A stretch of 64,000 nucleotides of DNA, taken from positions 1,054,001 through 1,118,000 of the forward strand of contig NZ_JAGTWY010000001.1 of the NCBI RefSeq assembly GCF_023657445.1. The letters run 5' to 3'. The stretch comes from Marinobacter sediminum (GTDB lineage: Bacteria; Pseudomonadota; Gammaproteobacteria; Pseudomonadales; Oleiphilaceae). Positions 56,622 to 64,000 of the stretch are shown in pieces. Under the pieces are notes generated by a model. It ran no database searches, was not told the DNA's origin, and was given only the letters and a program-made list of their open reading frames with translations. The position numbers and the translations under genes were made by a program. Position 1 is the stretch's first letter, and each line of letters opens with the position of its first letter.

Positions 56622-56741
56622 TAACGGCTTAATCAAAGGCCGTTGCACTTTCGCCGCCAACAACTGCTATGATTGCGAAAAGACAGGGGTTTTGTATCCC
56701 TGAAAGACGAGTAACCGTGAAACACAAGAAAGGTGTCTGTT

Positions 56742-57092
56742 ATGGGGCCCGGATTTGGTGCACGCAGTGGTATTCTTACCCTGACCATCAAGGACAAGGC
56801 GGTGCTTTACGCCGCATACATGCCATACATCCGCCAGGGTGGACTGTTCATTCCGACCCAGAAGCAGTATCAGCTGGGTGATGAGGTATTTCTGCTGCTG
56901 AACCTGATGGATGAGCCGGAAAAGATTCCTGTCGCCGGGAAGGTCATCTGGATTACACCAAAGGGCGCGCAAGGCAACCGTGCGGCCGGCATTGGTGTGC
57001 AGTTCAACGGAGACGATGAAACTGCTCGCACCAAGATCGAATCTTACCTGGCTGGCTCACTGAGTTCTGATCGGCCCACGCATACAATGTGA
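56742..57092 (+). CDS. pilZ: PilZ domain type IV pilus protein
   Basis: 116 residues from ATG 56742, which has AGGTG six bases upstream; a GTG at 56733 would add three residues and match the Pseudomonas start, so the exact start is open. The protein closely resembles Pseudomonas PilZ (GARSGILTLTIKDKAVLYAAYM, EKIPVAGKVIWITPKGAQGN). It lacks the RxxxR c-di-GMP loop, as does Pseudomonas PilZ. It is needed for type IV pilus assembly and lies next to holB as usual. Confidence 0.93.
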   Translation: MGPGFGARSGILTLTIKDKAVLYAAYMPYIRQGGLFIPTQKQYQLGDEVFLLLNLMDEPEKIPVAGKVIWITPKGAQGNRAAGIGVQFNGDDETARTKIESYLAGSLSSDRPTHTM

Positions 57093-57106
57093 GGCCTGTG
57101 TCTGCC

Positions 57107-58027
57107 ATGAATGATATTGCCATGTCCACGGCTGCTGCAGAGAGCGCCGCATCGTTCAGTGAATCCGTCTGGACCCTTAAGCATATTCGTCTTGCCGGCC
57201 TGAGTTGGCCGGCCCGCCCGCAAGCCAAATGTCGTCGTCCTGTTCTGATGCTTCACGGTTGGCTCGATAACAGCCTGACCTTCGTTAAGCTTGCGCCTGA
57301 GCTGACCGGGCTATCCGGTGTTCATTCCGTCGATATGGCTGGTCACGGCCACTCTGGCCATAGGCCGGAAGGCCAGAGTTACCTGCTCATGGATTATGTG
57401 GCCGACCTGGCCGAACTTGTGGAGACCCATTTCCTTGAGGCCGGAGATTCACAAGTGGATCTGGTCGGACATTCTCTTGGCGGTATTGTAGGAGCGCTTT
57501 ATGCGGCTGCTTTCCCGGAACGGGTCCGGAAGCTTGTGATGATTGACAGCCTCGGGGCAATCAGCCGCCCTGTTGAGGAAACGGTTCCCCAGCTCCGTAA
57601 AGCTATCAAGAAGCGCATTGCCGGTTCTGGCCGGCAGGTTGTCTATCCGGATATAGAAACGGCAGCCAGGGCGCGGGAGGGCGGACTAAGTCCCCTGAGT
57701 CCGGAAGCGGCACTTACCCTGACCCCGCGGAACATGAAGGCGGAAGGTAAGGGCTACGTCTGGCGGACAGATCCGCGTTTGAGGCATCCTTCTCCGCTGA
57801 TGATGAGCGAAGAGCAGGTTCTGGCGTCCCTGACGGCGATAAGGACGCCCACTCAGTTTGTCAGGGCTGAGAAGGGCTTGTTGTCTGCCAGAAAAGGGCT
57901 CGACGAGCGAGCGAACGTTATCAAAACACTTGAGGTCGCTCAGGTGCCGGGAGGCCATCATTGCCATCTGGATGGTGATACCCGCCCAGTCGCTGATGCG
58001 GTCAAACAATTCCTAACTGATGAGTAA
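57107..58027 (+). CDS. alpha/beta hydrolase
   Basis: 306 residues from ATG 57107; upstream GTG codons (57089, 57098) are alternatives. The fold has HGWLDN, the nucleophile elbow GHSLGG and a late His in GGHHCHLDGD. It is a serine hydrolase or esterase of unspecified substrate, probably cytoplasmic as no signal peptide is seen. It follows pilZ closely and overlaps the DUF4892 gene by eight bases, so it is part of the tgpA-holB-pilZ run. Confidence 0.85.
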   Translation: MNDIAMSTAAAESAASFSESVWTLKHIRLAGLSWPARPQAKCRRPVLMLHGWLDNSLTFVKLAPELTGLSGVHSVDMAGHGHSGHRPEGQSYLLMDYVADLAELVETHFLEAGDSQVDLVGHSLGGIVGALYAAAFPERVRKLVMIDSLGAISRPVEETVPQLRKAIKKRIAGSGRQVVYPDIETAARAREGGLSPLSPEAALTLTPRNMKAEGKGYVWRTDPRLRHPSPLMMSEEQVLASLTAIRTPTQFVRAEKGLLSARKGLDERANVIKTLEVAQVPGGHHCHLDGDTRPVADAVKQFLTDE

Positions 58028-58931
58028 TCCCTTGCTGAAACGCCTTATTTCACTCTATACCATCGCACTGGCAGGACTGTTGCCACTTTCCGCTTTGGCC
58101 GTAATCCCTGCTGCTGCGCCTGAGCCGTTTCCACAATCCACTCTGGAGACGACCACTACCATTAGCTCGCCCGGGCATTTGGTGCTTTTCAGTCCAATTC
58201 GGGAGGTAAACAACCAGATCCGCTCTGAAACCATGGCACGACTGCCCGTGCTTGGAGAGGGGCGGCTCTATGAAATTGCCCGGGACTCGAGCCGGGAAAA
58301 GGCAAGGGACCACTACATCACTCTGTTGCAGGCAAGGGGGGCTCAGATACTTTATCAATGCACCGGCGTTGAATGTGGTCGGAGCAATGTCTGGGCGAAC
58401 CAGATATTCGGGCAAAGGGTGCTGTATGGTCGTGATGAGAGCCAGGATTACCTCATTGCTGGAAGTGTAGCGAGCGATGGTAGCCGTTGGTTGACCCTTG
58501 TTTATACAGTTACCCGCGGGAATCTGAGGGAATATGTTTGGGTAGAGCACCTGGAAGTTGAGCCTGGTGTAACGATTCCTGGCCTAGGGGGCGTTGATGA
58601 CCGGATTCATGGCCCCGTCATCGTATCCTGGCAGGGTGGTGTCACTTATCGATTTGACTGGTCGGCTACAGATCGGCGTAAAATCGGTGAGTGGTCATCC
58701 AGTGAAGGAGCGGTGGTTGTTCTCACTGGATTTTCGTCTCTGGGTGAGGACGAAACGCTGGAGCAGTCCCTGGCGCGCGCGCGCAAGGCGACGGAATCCC
58801 TTTCGGAAGTGCTCGCAAAGACTGGCGTTTCAGGGGAGCAGCAAAAACTTATTGTTGTCGGCCCTGCTATCCCGTTGTCGGATCCTGAACGCCAGGGTGA
58901 TCGGGTGGAAGTGACGGTTATTACGAGGTAA
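58020..58931 (+). CDS. DUF4892 domain-containing secreted protein
   Basis: 303 residues. A signal peptide (~1-28, ending ALA|V) precedes DUF4892-like blocks HLVLFSPIREVNNQIRSET and LLQARGAQILYQCTGVECGRSN (two Cys likely disulphide-bonded). The C-terminal ~90 residues resemble an OmpA-like half (GFSSLGEDETLEQSLARARKA, QKLIVVGPAIP). Probably periplasmic, possibly wall-binding. The function is unknown. Confidence 0.82.
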   Translation: MSNPLLKRLISLYTIALAGLLPLSALAVIPAAAPEPFPQSTLETTTTISSPGHLVLFSPIREVNNQIRSETMARLPVLGEGRLYEIARDSSREKARDHYITLLQARGAQILYQCTGVECGRSNVWANQIFGQRVLYGRDESQDYLIAGSVASDGSRWLTLVYTVTRGNLREYVWVEHLEVEPGVTIPGLGGVDDRIHGPVIVSWQGGVTYRFDWSATDRRKIGEWSSSEGAVVVLTGFSSLGEDETLEQSLARARKATESLSEVLAKTGVSGEQQKLIVVGPAIPLSDPERQGDRVEVTVITR

Positions 58932-58937
58932 ACGGCT

Positions 58938-60146
58938 ATGGGCACATCCAGGGATGATGAGAAGCGCGAGCCAGGGAATAACGGGGAATCAGGCAGCACC
59001 GACAGCCTGTCCACAGTTGTCAGAAGCTCGGATGTGTCACCGGCAGCGTCCGGGATTCCTTCGAAGTCACCTTCCCAGACCGGGCGGCGTAAAACGGTCG
59101 CTTTGACACTGGGAAGCGGGGGCGCAAGAGGCTACGCGCACATTGGCGCCATAGAGGTCCTGGTAGAGCGAGGCTACGACATTATTGCCATCTCCGGCTG
59201 TTCTATGGGCGCACTGGTCGGTGGCATGTTCGCGACCGGCAAAATGCGGGATTACAAGGACTGGGTTACGGGGCTGGGTCAGTTCGATGTATTGAAACTG
59301 CTGGATGTCACGTTTAACTCAAGCGGTGCCATTCGCGGAGAAAAGATATTCTCGGTCGTCCGGGAAATGCTAGGCGATACCCGCATTGAAGACCTTCCAA
59401 TTGCCTACACTGCTGTTGCCACGGATCTTCTGGCTCACAAGGAGATCTGGTTTCAGGAGGGGCCACTTGACCAGGCAATCCGTGCTTCGGTTGCCATCCC
59501 CAGTGTTGTAACCCCCCTGGTTCTCCAGGGCCGTGTCCTGGTCGATGGAGCACTGCTGAATCCACTCCCTATTATTCCAACGATTTCTTCCCATGCCGAC
59601 ATCGTTGTGGCGGTGAATCTGAGTGGCGAGGATGACAAGCGCCAGCGTATTCCCGATGCTGCTTTTACCGGTGGTGAGGAGGGCGCGGATATGGATGAGT
59701 GGATGGATACGATTCGGGACAAGGCTTCGCGCTGGTTTGATTGGGACACCCTTAAATCCCTTGGAGCGCGCAAACCCGACGATGGCGGGACTCCTGAAGA
59801 CAAGATTTCCCGTGAGATTCGGAAAAAAGAACACCACAAGGCCGAAGACAAGAAACTTGCCGCTAAGAAGCATCATGACGATCACGAGACCATTGATTGG
59901 GAAAAGCTGGGTATCGGCAAGTTTGATGTCATGAACCTCACCATAGAAACCATGCAGAGTGCCCTCGTTCAGTACAAAATTGCGGGATACCCCCCTGATT
60001 TGCTCGTTAACGTGCCGAAGAACGCCTGCCGCAGTTACGACTACCATAAGGCACCGGAACTGATTCAGCTTGGACGGGAACGGATGTCGGCCGCCCTGGA
60101 TCGCTTTGAGGAAAGCCGGAACAGCTCTGGCCCTATGGCAATCTGA
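58938..60146 (+). CDS. patatin-like phospholipase (RssA-like)
   Basis: 402 residues. After a Ser/Pro-rich N-tail (~1-50), the patatin domain has the oxyanion loop GSGGARGYAHIG, nucleophile elbow GCSMG with Ser89, and DGA with Asp203. It is the small NTE/RssA type, without the DUF3336 of the gene at 36210. A Lys/His/Asp-rich insert (~275-315) is unusual. It would release fatty acids from phospholipids. It starts six bases after the DUF4892 gene. Confidence 0.88.
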   Translation: MGTSRDDEKREPGNNGESGSTDSLSTVVRSSDVSPAASGIPSKSPSQTGRRKTVALTLGSGGARGYAHIGAIEVLVERGYDIIAISGCSMGALVGGMFATGKMRDYKDWVTGLGQFDVLKLLDVTFNSSGAIRGEKIFSVVREMLGDTRIEDLPIAYTAVATDLLAHKEIWFQEGPLDQAIRASVAIPSVVTPLVLQGRVLVDGALLNPLPIIPTISSHADIVVAVNLSGEDDKRQRIPDAAFTGGEEGADMDEWMDTIRDKASRWFDWDTLKSLGARKPDDGGTPEDKISREIRKKEHHKAEDKKLAAKKHHDDHETIDWEKLGIGKFDVMNLTIETMQSALVQYKIAGYPPDLLVNVPKNACRSYDYHKAPELIQLGRERMSAALDRFEESRNSSGPMAI

Positions 60147-60235
60147 CCCGGAATAGTCCCCTTGGGAGGCTGCAGTACAGTTGCTAAACAGCGTATAATC
60201 GCGCGCTGACATGCTCCGAACGGGAACCGATATCT

Positions 60236-61138
60236 GTGACCAGCCATATTGATGATCTTCAAAGTGTCCGCGATTTCCTGCGGTACGCGTCTTCGCGTTT
60301 TGCTGCTTCACCGCTGTATTTTGGCCATGGCACCGACAATGTTTGGGATGAGGCGGTCCATCTTGTCATGCGTTCCCTGAACCTGCCCCTTGAAAACAAT
60401 ACCCTGTTTCTGGATGCGCGGCTCGTTCGTGAGGAGCGTCAGTTGATACATGAACGAATTGATCGTCGTATCAATGAGCGTGTCCCGCTTGCCTATCTGC
60501 TTGGCGAGGCGTGGTTCATGGGTATGCCGTTCCATGTGGACGAGCGCGTGCTTGTGCCTCGTTCACCGATCGGGGAACTCCTCGAAAAGGGGCTTCAGCC
60601 GTGGCTCGGTGATAAAGCGGTCGGGCGTGTTCTCGACTTGTGTACGGGAAGCGGTTGTATTGGAATTGGCGCGGCGAGCGTATTTGGCGAAGCGGAAGTG
60701 GACTTGTCCGATATATCGACCGATGCACTGGAAGTTGCGGCATCCAATATTGAACTCCATGGTGTCTGTGATCGGGTTCGTACCGTACAATCGGATGTTT
60801 TCGCGAATATTGATGGCCAGTACGATGTCATTCTGAGTAATCCGCCCTACGTCGATGCAGAGGATCTGGCGGCTATGCCGGATGAATATCGTCATGAGCC
60901 GGAGCTGGGATTAGCGGCAGGCTCAGACGGTCTGGAGATTGCCCATCGGATCATCGCCGAGGCTGCCAATCATCTTACCCCGGGCGGTCTGCTGGTAGTG
61001 GAAGTGGGCAATAGCTGGGTCGCTCTGGATGAACTCTATCCGGACCTGCCATTGACCTGGCTGGACTTTGAAAATGGTGGTGACGGCGTCTTCCTGGTGA
61101 GTGCGGAAGATTTGAGGCAATGGCAGGGCAAAGCTTAA
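60236..61138 (+). CDS. prmB: ribosomal protein L3 glutamine methyltransferase
   Basis: 300 residues from a GTG start. The SAM site has [14 protein letters not shown] and the catalytic NPPYVDAED (near 201). The N-terminal helical domain ([28 protein letters not shown]) is typical of PrmB, and RSP before the SAM site separates it from PrmC. It methylates the glutamine of L3 on the assembling 50S subunit. It sits 37 bp before aroC, the same order as in E. coli. Confidence 0.94.
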   Translation: MTSHIDDLQSVRDFLRYASSRFAASPLYFGHGTDNVWDEAVHLVMRSLNLPLENNTLFLDARLVREERQLIHERIDRRINERVPLAYLLGEAWFMGMPFHVDERVLVPRSPIGELLEKGLQPWLGDKAVGRVLDLCTGSGCIGIGAASVFGEAEVDLSDISTDALEVAASNIELHGVCDRVRTVQSDVFANIDGQYDVILSNPPYVDAEDLAAMPDEYRHEPELGLAAGSDGLEIAHRIIAEAANHLTPGGLLVVEVGNSWVALDELYPDLPLTWLDFENGGDGVFLVSAEDLRQWQGKA

Positions 61139-61175
61139 ACCAAGTTCTTATAAATACTGGATAAGATACTGAATC

Positions 61176-62270
61176 ATGTCAGGAAATTCCTTCGGAAAAT
61201 TGTTCACTGTCACCACATTTGGTGAAAGTCACGGTGCCGCCCTGGGTTGCATCATCGACGGCTGTCCTCCGGGACTGGAGCTTTCAGAAGCCGATATGCA
61301 GCGGGATCTGGATCGCCGTAAGCCGGGTACTTCACGTCATACCACGCAACGGCGTGAGGCTGATGAGGTCCGGATCTTGTCAGGTGTTTTCGAAGGGAAA
61401 ACCACCGGTACCCCGATCGGACTCCTGATCGAAAATACAGACCAGCGCTCCAAAGATTACTCCAAAATCTCGGAGCAGTTCCGCCCGGCCCATGCCGACT
61501 ACACCTACATGCACAAGTACGGTGTTCGTGATTATCGGGGCGGCGGCCGTTCCTCTGCCCGCGAGACTGCCATGCGAGTTGCGGCCGGGGCTGTTGCCAG
61601 AAAATTCCTTGAGAAGCGTCTTGGTATCCAGATACGGGGCTACCTCTCACAGCTTGGTCCCATCAAAGCCGAGAAATTTGACTGGAATGAGGTTCACCAG
61701 AACCCGTTTTTCTGTCCGGATACTGACAAGGTCGCCGAAATGGAGGCCTATATGGATGCGCTCAGGAAGGAGGGTGATTCCATTGGTGCCCGCATTAACG
61801 TGGTCGCGGATGGTGTTCCTCCCGGGCTTGGTGAGCCGGTCTTCGACCGGTTGGATGCAGATCTCGCGCACGCGCTGATGAGTATCAATGCGGTAAAGGG
61901 TGTTGAGATAGGCGCAGGTTTTGACAGTGTTGAGCAGAAAGGCACTGAACACCGGGATGAGATGTCGCCGGAGGGGTTTCTCTCGAACAGCGCTGGTGGG
62001 ATCCTTGGCGGGATTTCCTCAGGGCAACCGATTGTCGCCAGCATTGCGCTGAAACCGACGTCCAGCTTGCGTCTGCCGGGCCAAAGTATTGATGTGAATG
62101 GCAACCCGGTAGAGGTGATCACGACCGGGCGACATGATCCCTGTGTAGGTATCCGCGCTACGCCTATCGCAGAGGCGATGATGGCGATTGTGTTGCTGGA
62201 CCACTACCTCCGTCATCGCGGTCAGAATGGCGATGTGTCTGTTTCTACGCCGGTGCTCGGGCAGCTTTAA
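61176..62270 (+). CDS. aroC: chorismate synthase
   Basis: 364 residues. All three family signatures are present: [18 protein letters not shown] at the start, the FMN/substrate site [19 protein letters not shown], and the C-terminal [17 protein letters not shown]. It makes chorismate from EPSP with reduced FMN in the cytoplasm, feeding aromatic amino acids and folate, including the pabB at 48306. Confidence 0.97.
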   Translation: MSGNSFGKLFTVTTFGESHGAALGCIIDGCPPGLELSEADMQRDLDRRKPGTSRHTTQRREADEVRILSGVFEGKTTGTPIGLLIENTDQRSKDYSKISEQFRPAHADYTYMHKYGVRDYRGGGRSSARETAMRVAAGAVARKFLEKRLGIQIRGYLSQLGPIKAEKFDWNEVHQNPFFCPDTDKVAEMEAYMDALRKEGDSIGARINVVADGVPPGLGEPVFDRLDADLAHALMSINAVKGVEIGAGFDSVEQKGTEHRDEMSPEGFLSNSAGGILGGISSGQPIVASIALKPTSSLRLPGQSIDVNGNPVEVITTGRHDPCVGIRATPIAEAMMAIVLLDHYLRHRGQNGDVSVSTPVLGQL

Positions 62271-62302
62271 CAGCTGCTCCATACGGCTTTCCGACGCGTA
62301 GC

Positions 62303-62329
62303 ACCGGCTTCAGTCTCCGTGAAGCCGGT
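62303..62329. other. strong hairpin between aroC and the MFS gene
   Basis: A perfect 10-bp stem ACCGGCTTCA/TGAAGCCGGT with a 7-base loop, with no T tract after it. It occupies the gap just before the ribosome site of the MFS gene and could limit its translation or stabilise the aroC message. Confidence 0.55.
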
Positions 62330-62338
62330 CAGTCTGGC

Positions 62339-63502
62339 TTGGGAGAGTTGAATATCTACTGGCGACTTTCCAACCTTTACTTCTGGTTTTTTGCCCTCCT
62401 TGGCGGGCTCCTGCCGTATTGGTCGCTCTATCTGGACGGCCAGGGCTTTTCCTATCTTCAAATTGCCACCCTGATGGCGACCATTCAGTTAACCAAGATC
62501 GTAGCGCCGAGTGTCTGGGGCTGGCTCGGCGACCGAACCGGACAGCGTGTTCGTCTTGTGAGGTTCGGGGCGATTACCGGATCACTGTTCTTTGCAGGCG
62601 TGTTTCTTGAACCCGGCTTCTATGGTCTGCTGCTGGTCATGCTGGCATTTACGTTCTTCTGGAATGCCATTCTGCCGCTTTATGAAGTCATAACTCTCAG
62701 GACGCTGGGCCGGCAAAAGGAAAGGTACGGAAAGGTCAGGCTATGGGGGTCGGTCGGATTCATTGTAGCCGTTGGGGCTGTGGGTGGGATCCTGGAGTTT
62801 GTGCCGATTCAGAGTCTTCCGTGGTTGCTTTTGCCAGTGTTCGCAGGCATCGCGGTGTCTGCATTCCTGGTCCCGTCGGAAAAGGGTGAGCGCAAGCCAA
62901 AGGCGCCGAAGGGCAGTTTAAAGGCTATCGTGACGCACCCAGCGGTGGTTGCATTCTTCTTGATGAACTTCCTGCTGCAGGTTTCGCACGGCGCCTATTA
63001 CACGTTTTTCAGTATTCACCTTGAACAGCACGGCTATGGCAAATTGCCGATAGGTTTGCTCTGGTCACTGGGTGTCATTGCCGAAATCGGCCTCTTTCTC
63101 GTAATGCACAGGCTAACCCATCGACTGACCGTCAGGCAGATTGTTATTGGCTCACTGGTGCTTACGATGATTCGATGGGTGCTTATAGCCGAGGTGACGG
63201 ATGTAGTGTTTGTGCTGATCTTTGCCCAGTGCCTGCACGCCGCTTCCTATGGGGCTTTGCATGCGATTTCGGTTCAGTATATTCAGGGGTTCTTTGGTAA
63301 GCATCATCACGGTCAGGGGCAGGCGCTGTATAGCGGGCTGACCTTCGGTGCCGGTGGTGCTCTGGGTGCATGGCTATCTGGGTTTCTGGTGGATGGCTTC
63401 AGTACCTCTGCTGCTTTCTGGGGTGGCGCGGTTGCAATGGCGGTTGCTATTGCTATTACCTGGCATGGCCTCAGGCCGCCGCCGGAGCCAGAGGAGGTTT
63501 GA
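62339..63502 (+). CDS. MFS transporter
   Basis: 387 residues with 12 hydrophobic helices, the first at ~10-30, and the MFS loop GWLGDRTGQRVRL near 60-72. It resembles the HcaT-like/MFS_1-like nucleoside or aromatic acid group, but the substrate cannot be assigned. No ATG is available near the N-terminus: the start is a TTG at 62339 or 62348, the latter next to GGGAGAG. It ends three bases from the converging LysR gene, so there is little room for a terminator. Confidence 0.82.
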   Translation: MGELNIYWRLSNLYFWFFALLGGLLPYWSLYLDGQGFSYLQIATLMATIQLTKIVAPSVWGWLGDRTGQRVRLVRFGAITGSLFFAGVFLEPGFYGLLLVMLAFTFFWNAILPLYEVITLRTLGRQKERYGKVRLWGSVGFIVAVGAVGGILEFVPIQSLPWLLLPVFAGIAVSAFLVPSEKGERKPKAPKGSLKAIVTHPAVVAFFLMNFLLQVSHGAYYTFFSIHLEQHGYGKLPIGLLWSLGVIAEIGLFLVMHRLTHRLTVRQIVIGSLVLTMIRWVLIAEVTDVVFVLIFAQCLHAASYGALHAISVQYIQGFFGKHHHGQGQALYSGLTFGAGGALGAWLSGFLVDGFSTSAAFWGGAVAMAVAIAITWHGLRPPPEPEEV

Positions 63503-63505
63503 GGC

Positions 63506-64000
63506 TTAAACCAATTCCTCTTCCTGAACGATGGCCAGCAGTGCTTTCGCTGCGTTGCTCAACTGACGACCGGCGAGCCCGATTCCTCCCAGTACACGGG
63601 TAACAGAATGCCCGATTTCCAGCGGACGCAATCCGTCATCCACCATGCGCAGCGGCAGTACACTCCAGCCCAGCCCGACACTTGTCATCATCTTGATGGT
63701 TTCAAGGTAGTTGGTCGGCATCTGGGGGTTGAGGTGCAGATTGTCCTCCAGAAACAGCCGACTCACGACACGGTAGGTCGCAGTTGCCGTATCGGGCAAT
63801 AACGCAGGGTGTTTTGAGAGATCTTCCAGCGTCGGATGCTTTAGGGCCGCGAGTGGGTGATCTGCCGCCGTAACAAACACCATTGGGTCGGGCCACTGTG
63901 CAAATACGTTGAAGCTTGGTTCCATGCTGTCGCTCAAGGTCACGAAAGCCAATTCAGCGTTGCGTTTACGCATTTGCTCGTAGGCCGCATCAGAATCCAT
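63506..64000 (-). CDS. LysR-family regulator, C-terminal part
   Basis: Read from the minus strand, the last 164 residues of a LysR-type substrate-binding domain are present. They show QMRKRNAELAFVTL, the FVTAADHPLA core and VGLGWSVLPLRMV, which is typical of the effector domain. The N-terminal HTH lies beyond the right edge. It is not CysB (no [11 protein letters not shown]). The effector is unknown. Confidence 0.85.
   Translation of the reverse strand: MDSDAAYEQMRKRNAELAFVTLSDSMEPSFNVFAQWPDPMVFVTAADHPLAALKHPTLEDLSKHPALLPDTATATYRVVSRLFLEDNLHLNPQMPTNYLETIKMMTSVGLGWSVLPLRMVDDGLRPLEIGHSVTRVLGGIGLAGRQLSNAAKALLAIVQEEELV

Overview
The window is gammaproteobacterial chromosome. Gene content, order and protein style (4.5S RNA-dnaX-ybaB-recR-rnd-ycgL-ycgN, a PEP-CTERM regulatory trio, holB-pilZ, cysB/cysH/thrH) fit a marine, Marinobacter-like bacterium. 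That assignment rests on family and synteny recognition, not on a database search. Coding density is high. I found no insertion sequence, prophage, CRISPR array, tRNA or rRNA.

Layout. 1-7.7 kb (minus strand): the edge of an exosortase-A/PEP-CTERM locus (prsT cut by the window edge, prsR, prsK), preceded by an SDR protein, an acyltransferase and a hexose-6-phosphate mutarotase. 7.8-14.1 kb (plus): a 2-oxoglutarate oxygenase, 4.5S RNA, then the replication/repair/RNA-processing run dnaX-ybaB-recR-rnd-ycgL-ycgN. 14.2-18.2 kb: a VWA / MoxR-ATPase / CoxE-type VWA operon. 18.4-27.1 kb: a tightly packed nine-gene operon joining ExbB/TolQ- and ExbD-type motor proteins and a TonB/AgmX-like transducer to three TPR proteins and two small envelope proteins of unknown role. 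This is the most interesting system in the window.

27.2-42.5 kb: lipid and nucleic-acid functions: a MaoC-fold protein, fadD, hrpA, a FabH-like synthase, a frameshifted thioesterase pseudogene, an MlaA-family protein, a DUF3336 patatin lipase, gspA-gspB and dinG. 42.7-49.7 kb: an orphan MalT-like regulator, cysB, an APS-reductase-type cysH, thrH and pabB. 49.8-52.3 kb: three small secreted proteins of unknown role, including a DUF6160/FilA-like one, separated by two back-to-back terminators. 52.5-64 kb: DUF58-tgpA-holB-pilZ-hydrolase-DUF4892-patatin as one overlapping run, then prmB, aroC, an MFS transporter and a partial LysR regulator.

How the genes work together. The nine-gene operon is inferred to couple proton flow in the inner membrane (ExbB plus two unlike ExbDs) to periplasmic and outer-membrane TPR partners through the proline-rich transducer. 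The two ExbD paralogues differ at the key membrane residue: Asn in the first, Asp in the second. The VWA-MoxR-VWA set looks like a separate envelope or chaperone module. The prs genes would sense an envelope signal and, with sigma-54, drive PEP-CTERM/exopolysaccharide genes lying off the left edge.
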